The notes beneath the pieces were generated by a model. It was not told where the DNA came from. It saw only the letters and a list, made by a program, of their open reading frames with translations, and did not search any database. A stretch of 9,351 nt of DNA from an uncultured archaeon (GTDB lineage Archaea; Nanobdellota; Nanobdellia; Pacearchaeales; GW2011-AR1). The translations under genes and the position numbers were made by a program. How positions within the stretch are numbered: position 1 is the first letter of the stretch; every line of letters starts with the position of its first letter. The stretch is from contig CALJLT010000010.1 of NCBI GenBank assembly GCA_937982425.1, positions 1-9,351 of the forward strand. Reading direction: 5' to 3'. Shown here in pieces: positions 6,591 through 9,351 of this stretch.

Positions 6591-8075
6591 ATGAAAAGAG
6601 AGGAAAAGAAAATAGATTCAAAATTAAAAAAACTCTTAAATAGTTTAAATAAAAAACAAAAAGCTTATGTGAACTTGGGTCTGAAGGGAATAAAAAATGG
6701 AGAATATATGCTTACAATATTCCATTTAATTCCAGGAAAGGCTTTAAATTCATTGCAAGCCGCAGCAGAAGTTGCTGCAGAATCATCTACCGGAACAAAT
6801 TTCCCTGTAAAAACAGAAACTCCTTTTTCAAAAAAACTGAATGCAATAGTGTATGATATAGATTTAAATAAAAATTTAGTAAAAATAGCTTACCCTTGGA
6901 GGATTTTTGATAGAGGGGGGAATATTCAAAATATTTTAACTTTTATAGTAGGAAATGTTCTTGGAATGAAAGAAGTTTCGGCTCTAAAATTATTGGATGT
7001 TTGGTTTCCTCCAACGATGTTAGAACATTATGACGGACCAAGTTATACATTAGATGATATGAGAAAATACCTTGGAGTTTATGATAGACCTATTTTGGGA
7101 ACAATAATAAAACCAAAGATTGGATTAACTGCAGCTGAATATGCAGAAGTTTGTTATGATTTTTGGGCAGGGGGAGGAGATTTTGTAAAAAATGATGAAC
7201 CTCAAGCAGATCAAGATTTTTGTGAATATAAAATAATGGTTAACTATGTTAAAGAGGCTATGAATAAAGCCGTAAAAGAAACTGGAAAAAAGAAAGTTCA
7301 TTCTTTTAATGTTTCTGCTCCTGATTTTGATACAATGATAAAAAGATGTGAATTAATAATTAATGCTGGATTTGAAAAAGGGAGTTATGCTTTTTTAATA
7401 GACGGTATCACTGCTGGATGGATGGCTGTTCAAACCTTAAGAAGAAGGTATCCAGATGTTTTTATCCACTTCCATAGGGCTGCCCACGGAGCATTTACTC
7501 GTCCAGAAAATCCTTTTGGATTTTCAGTTTTAGTTTTATCTAAATTTGCAAGATTAGCGGGAGCAAGCGGAATTCATACTGGAACTGCCGGCGTTGGAAA
7601 AATGAAAGGTTCTCCAAAAGAAGATATTTCATCCGCAAAAAATATTTTAAATTTATTAGCAGAAGGACATTTTTTTGAGCAGTCTTGGGCAAGAGTTTCA
7701 GAAAAGGACGAAGATTTATTAAAACTAATTCACGAAGATGAAGCAAATAAAATTATTCTTGAAGAAGAAAATTGGAGAGGAATAAAAAAATGCTGCCCTA
7801 TAATTTCAGGAGGCTTAAATCCAACTCTCTTAAAACCATTTATAGATATAATGGGAAACATAAATTTTATTACAACTATGGGAGCAGGATGTCATGCACA
7901 TCCAAAAGGAACTAGGGCTGGAGCAATGGCACTTGTACAATCTTGTGAAGCCTATAAAAAAGGAATAGACATAAAAGAATATTCAAAAAATCACAAGGAA
8001 TTGGCACAAGCCATAGAATTTTTTACAAAAAATAAAACAAATATTCAGAAACTTCAAAATTTAGAAAAAAATTAA
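6591..8075 (+). CDS. rbcL: RuBisCO large subunit, form II/III
   Basis: This enzyme carboxylates ribulose-1,5-bisphosphate to two 3-phosphoglycerates. In archaea it usually works in nucleoside/AMP salvage with AMP phosphorylase and ribose-1,5-bisphosphate isomerase, neither of which is in this window. Of its 494 residues, all main active-site elements are present: Lys174 and Lys176 (GTIIKPKIGL), the carbamylated Lys200 with Asp202/Glu203 (GGDFVKNDEPQ), His295/Arg296 and His299 (FHRAAHGAF), His329 (GIHTGT), loop-6 Lys337 (GVGKMKG) and Ser406 (IISGG). The N-terminal pattern (AAAEVAAESSTGTN, YPWRIFDRGGNIQNI) and an extra segment at about 368-394 before CCPIISGG match form II/III enzymes such as that of Methanococcoides burtonii, where this insert is an assembly domain. 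The phosphate-binding GGG reads G431-A432-G433, which I believe is normal for this form. No small-subunit gene is nearby. Confidence 0.95.
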   Translation: MKREEKKIDSKLKKLLNSLNKKQKAYVNLGLKGIKNGEYMLTIFHLIPGKALNSLQAAAEVAAESSTGTNFPVKTETPFSKKLNAIVYDIDLNKNLVKIAYPWRIFDRGGNIQNILTFIVGNVLGMKEVSALKLLDVWFPPTMLEHYDGPSYTLDDMRKYLGVYDRPILGTIIKPKIGLTAAEYAEVCYDFWAGGGDFVKNDEPQADQDFCEYKIMVNYVKEAMNKAVKETGKKKVHSFNVSAPDFDTMIKRCELIINAGFEKGSYAFLIDGITAGWMAVQTLRRRYPDVFIHFHRAAHGAFTRPENPFGFSVLVLSKFARLAGASGIHTGTAGVGKMKGSPKEDISSAKNILNLLAEGHFFEQSWARVSEKDEDLLKLIHEDEANKIILEEENWRGIKKCCPIISGGLNPTLLKPFIDIMGNINFITTMGAGCHAHPKGTRAGAMALVQSCEAYKKGIDIKEYSKNHKELAQAIEFFTKNKTNIQKLQNLEKN

Positions 8076-8084
8076 TTATTAATA

Positions 8085-8092
8085 TTTATAAA
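8085..8092 (+). promoter_or_regulatory. TATA-like box of the duplicated membrane protein gene
   Basis: TTTATAAA lies 25-32 bases ahead of the ATG at 8117, in the 41-base gap after the RuBisCO stop. It suggests that this gene is transcribed separately rather than only by read-through from RuBisCO. Confidence 0.5.
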
Positions 8093-8116
8093 CCTGATTA
8101 GCCTAGGAATTAAGGA

Positions 8117-8488
8117 ATGAAAAAAAGGGTGAAGGTTTTTCTGGAATTTTTAATAGGAGGGATTTTATTAGGGATAATAGAAGATTTAATATTAATAAAT
8201 TTGGCTTCAAATGAACCAGTAACTTGGCACATTCTATGGATAGTTTTGGTTGTAACCCTTCCTTTTGCTTTTTTAGGAGAATATGTTGTGGATAGAATAG
8301 ATTTTCTAAAAATATTTAATTTAAATAAAAGTTATAGAAAAAAAGAAGTTTTTTTTGAATTTTTAATTTTCGGAATTATTTTGGGAGTTGTAGAGGACTT
8401 AATTGCATTTTATTTTGCAGTTGGAGATCCTATCACTTTAAAAGTAGTTTTAATAGCGGCAATAGTTGCAATTCCTTTTGCTTTTTAG
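8117..8488 (+). CDS. Small membrane protein with two tandem repeats, frameshifted near its end
   Basis: I do not recognise the family. As read, the protein has 123 residues and consists of two copies of one unit: residues 7-52 and 78-123, with 23 of 46 positions identical by hand count. Each unit has a hydrophobic helix ending in GIIEDLI or GVVEDLI, a short polar turn containing a conserved P-x-T, a second hydrophobic helix, and PFAF. That gives about four membrane segments. The acidic E-D pair inside each hydrophobic region is conserved and may matter for function. Copy 1 continues as LGEYVVDRID, but copy 2 stops at TAG because its T-run has five T instead of six. One added T would extend the protein to 148 residues ending at 8562, with LGEYVIDRMD. 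The gene has its own TATA-like box and follows RuBisCO by 41 bases. Confidence 0.6.
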   Translation: MKKRVKVFLEFLIGGILLGIIEDLILINLASNEPVTWHILWIVLVVTLPFAFLGEYVVDRIDFLKIFNLNKSYRKKEVFFEFLIFGIILGVVEDLIAFYFAVGDPITLKVVLIAAIVAIPFAF

Positions 8489-8514
8489 GAGAATATGTTA
8501 TAGATAGAATGGAT
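8135..8514 (+). repeat. Internal tandem duplication within the membrane protein gene
   Basis: Unit 1 is at about 8135-8302 and unit 2 at about 8348-8514, offset by 213-214 bases, with a lysine-rich linker between. The closest DNA match is around CCTTTTGC, the T-run, then AGGAGAATATGTT, which is the same in both units except for the length of the T-run (six at 8269-8274, five at 8482-8486). The protein units are about half identical, so this is an old duplication. Confidence 0.75.
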
Positions 8515-8562
8515 TTAAGAAAAAATAAAAATATTTTTCAATCAAAAAAAATTTTAAAATAA
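8486..8562 (+). pseudogene. Out-of-frame tail of the duplicated membrane protein gene
   Basis: After the premature TAG, the plus-one frame continues with LGEYVIDRMD and a lysine-rich tail to TAA at 8560-8562. This closely matches the LGEYVVDRID that follows the same point in the first repeat, so the segment was coding. Either the base was lost in sequencing or assembly, the gene is truly broken, or slippage on the T-run restores the frame. Confidence 0.6.
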
Positions 8563-8578
8563 AATAAAATAAAAATAA
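8540..8578 (-). terminator. T-rich termination region of the EF-1A gene
   Basis: Read on the minus strand, the bases after the EF-1A stop are almost all T and A, with runs of four to eight T. This suits archaeal T-tract termination. The region overlaps the lysine-rich tail of the convergent membrane protein gene, and no hairpin is evident. Confidence 0.4.
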
Positions 8579-9306
8579 TTAATTCTTTCTCTTAGTAATT
8601 TCAGTACACATTCCAGCTGCAACTGTAACACCAGCATCTCGTACTGCAAATCTACTCATGAATGGATTATCTTTAGAAGTTTCTAAAGCTAAATTTCCAG
8701 CAGGCTTTATTCTAACTTTAGCTGTATCTCCATTCTTTAAAAAATCAGGATTTTCTTTTATAACTTGCCCACTTCTAGGATCAATTTGAGCAATCAATTC
8801 CAAAAATTGACAAGGAACTTGAGCTGTGTGTATATGAAACACAGGGGTATATCCTTTTGCTAATACTGTTGGATGATTTATAACCGTAATTGTAGCTATA
8901 AATTCTTCTACAATAGGAATAGGATTGCTTGCTTCACAAATAACATCTCCTCTAGCAACATCTTTTTTACCAACTCCTCTAATATTAACTCCAACATTCA
9001 TTCCTGCAGGAGCTTCTGGGTGTGTTTCGTGATGAGCTTCAATAGTCTTAACTTCCCCATCTATTCCTTTCCCAGTTCTTCCAGGTAAAATCTTAACTTT
9101 TTGTCCAACCTTCATCATTCCAGTTTCAATTTTTCCAACAGGAACAGTTCCAATTCCAGTAATTTCATAAACATCTTGAATAGGCATTCTCATCGGTAAG
9201 TTAGTAGGTAATTCTGGAGCAGGGAATAAATCAATTTGTTCTCTTATAGTTGGTCCCTTATACCAAGACATTTTATCCGATTTTTTAACAATATTATCTC
9301 CCATCA
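8579..9306 (-). CDS. tuf: Translation elongation factor 1-alpha (archaeal EF-Tu), 5' truncated
   Basis: EF-1A carries aminoacyl-tRNA to the ribosome in a GTP-dependent cycle. Only about 240 C-terminal residues are present: the end of the switch region ([18 protein letters not shown]), beta-barrel domain 2 ([39 protein letters not shown]) and barrel domain 3, ending in [17 protein letters not shown] and a short lysine-arginine tail. The GTPase domain with its P-loop lies beyond the contig end. The apparent TTG start at 9305-9307 uses an adapter base, and the ATG at 9302-9304 is an internal methionine, so neither is the true start. It converges with the membrane protein gene. Confidence 0.95.
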
Positions 9307-9351
9307 AGATCGGAAGAGCGTCGTGTAGGGAAAGAGTGTAGATCTCGGTGG
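9307..9351. other. Illumina TruSeq read-1/P5 adapter (artefact)
   Basis: AGATCGGAAGAGC (9307-9319) followed by GTCGTGTAGGGAAAGAGTGT is the read-through sequence of the Illumina universal (P5-side) adapter. It faces inward opposite the P7-side adapter at the other end, so the whole contig looks like an insert between library adapters. It is not genomic. Confidence 0.98.

Noticed and set aside
7540..7746. Minus-strand open frame inside the RuBisCO gene
   Set aside because: It is antisense to catalytic-domain codons with no independent support.
7881..7904. G-A-G in the RuBisCO phosphate-binding loop as an inactivating change
   Set aside because: All other catalytic residues are intact, and I believe this motif is usual in form II/III enzymes, so it is not treated as damage.
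53..9306. CRISPR arrays, insertion sequences, tRNA or rRNA genes
   Set aside because: No spaced direct repeats, transposase motifs, terminal inverted repeats or tRNA-like folds were seen, and almost all of the insert is coding.
9302..9307. TTG-ATG start of the EF-1A gene
   Set aside because: The TTG uses an adapter base, and the residues after it match the middle of archaeal EF-1A, so the gene simply runs off the insert.

Overview
The window is a 9.35 kb contig with Illumina library adapter sequence at both ends (about 1-52 and 9307-9351), so the real insert is about 53-9306. The first gene (SMC) and the last gene (EF-1A) are cut by the contig ends. The insert is very AT-rich. It carries archaeal information-processing genes: archaeal-type DnaG primase, EF-1A, and an SMC with an archaeal C-terminal head. 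It also has a form II/III RuBisCO, an S-layer-like single-pass surface protein, and TATA-like boxes about 25 bases ahead of start codons with no Shine-Dalgarno (leaderless transcription). Together these point to an uncultivated archaeon, most likely a DPANN lineage of the Pacearchaeota/Woesearchaeota kind. The lineage is an inference; no rRNA is present.

Layout: SMC (+, 53-2487, 5' truncated) converges with a secreted, membrane-anchored S-layer-like protein (-, 2572-3813). Upstream of that gene, 146 bases hold a palindromic TATA-like box, a perfect 9+3+9 palindrome and a longer hairpin. Next comes an endonuclease IV-type AP endonuclease (-, 3960-4730), divergent from a small putative lipoprotein (+, 4820-5158), which converges with dnaG (-, 5170-6366). 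A 224-base divergent spacer separates dnaG from the RuBisCO large subunit (+, 6591-8075). A small membrane protein made of two tandem repeats follows (+, 8117-8488 as read; about 8562 if a one-base homopolymer loss is repaired). It converges with the C-terminal part of EF-1A (-, 8579-9306).

The genes mostly look like single-gene units with their own promoters, alternating in strand, so there is no clear operon or shared pathway. Themes are chromosome organisation and DNA repair/replication (SMC, Nfo, DnaG), translation (EF-1A), cell surface (S-layer-like protein, lipoprotein) and nucleotide salvage via RuBisCO.

The most interesting signals are: (1) an SMC whose coiled coil ends in a Rad50-like CPLC zinc hook instead of the usual SMC hinge; (2) a duplicated membrane protein whose second copy is broken at a T-run that is intact in the first copy; (3) a RuBisCO with a form II/III-type assembly insertion; (4) the stacked dyad-symmetry elements before the surface-protein gene. 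No CRISPR array, transposon, tRNA or rRNA was seen.
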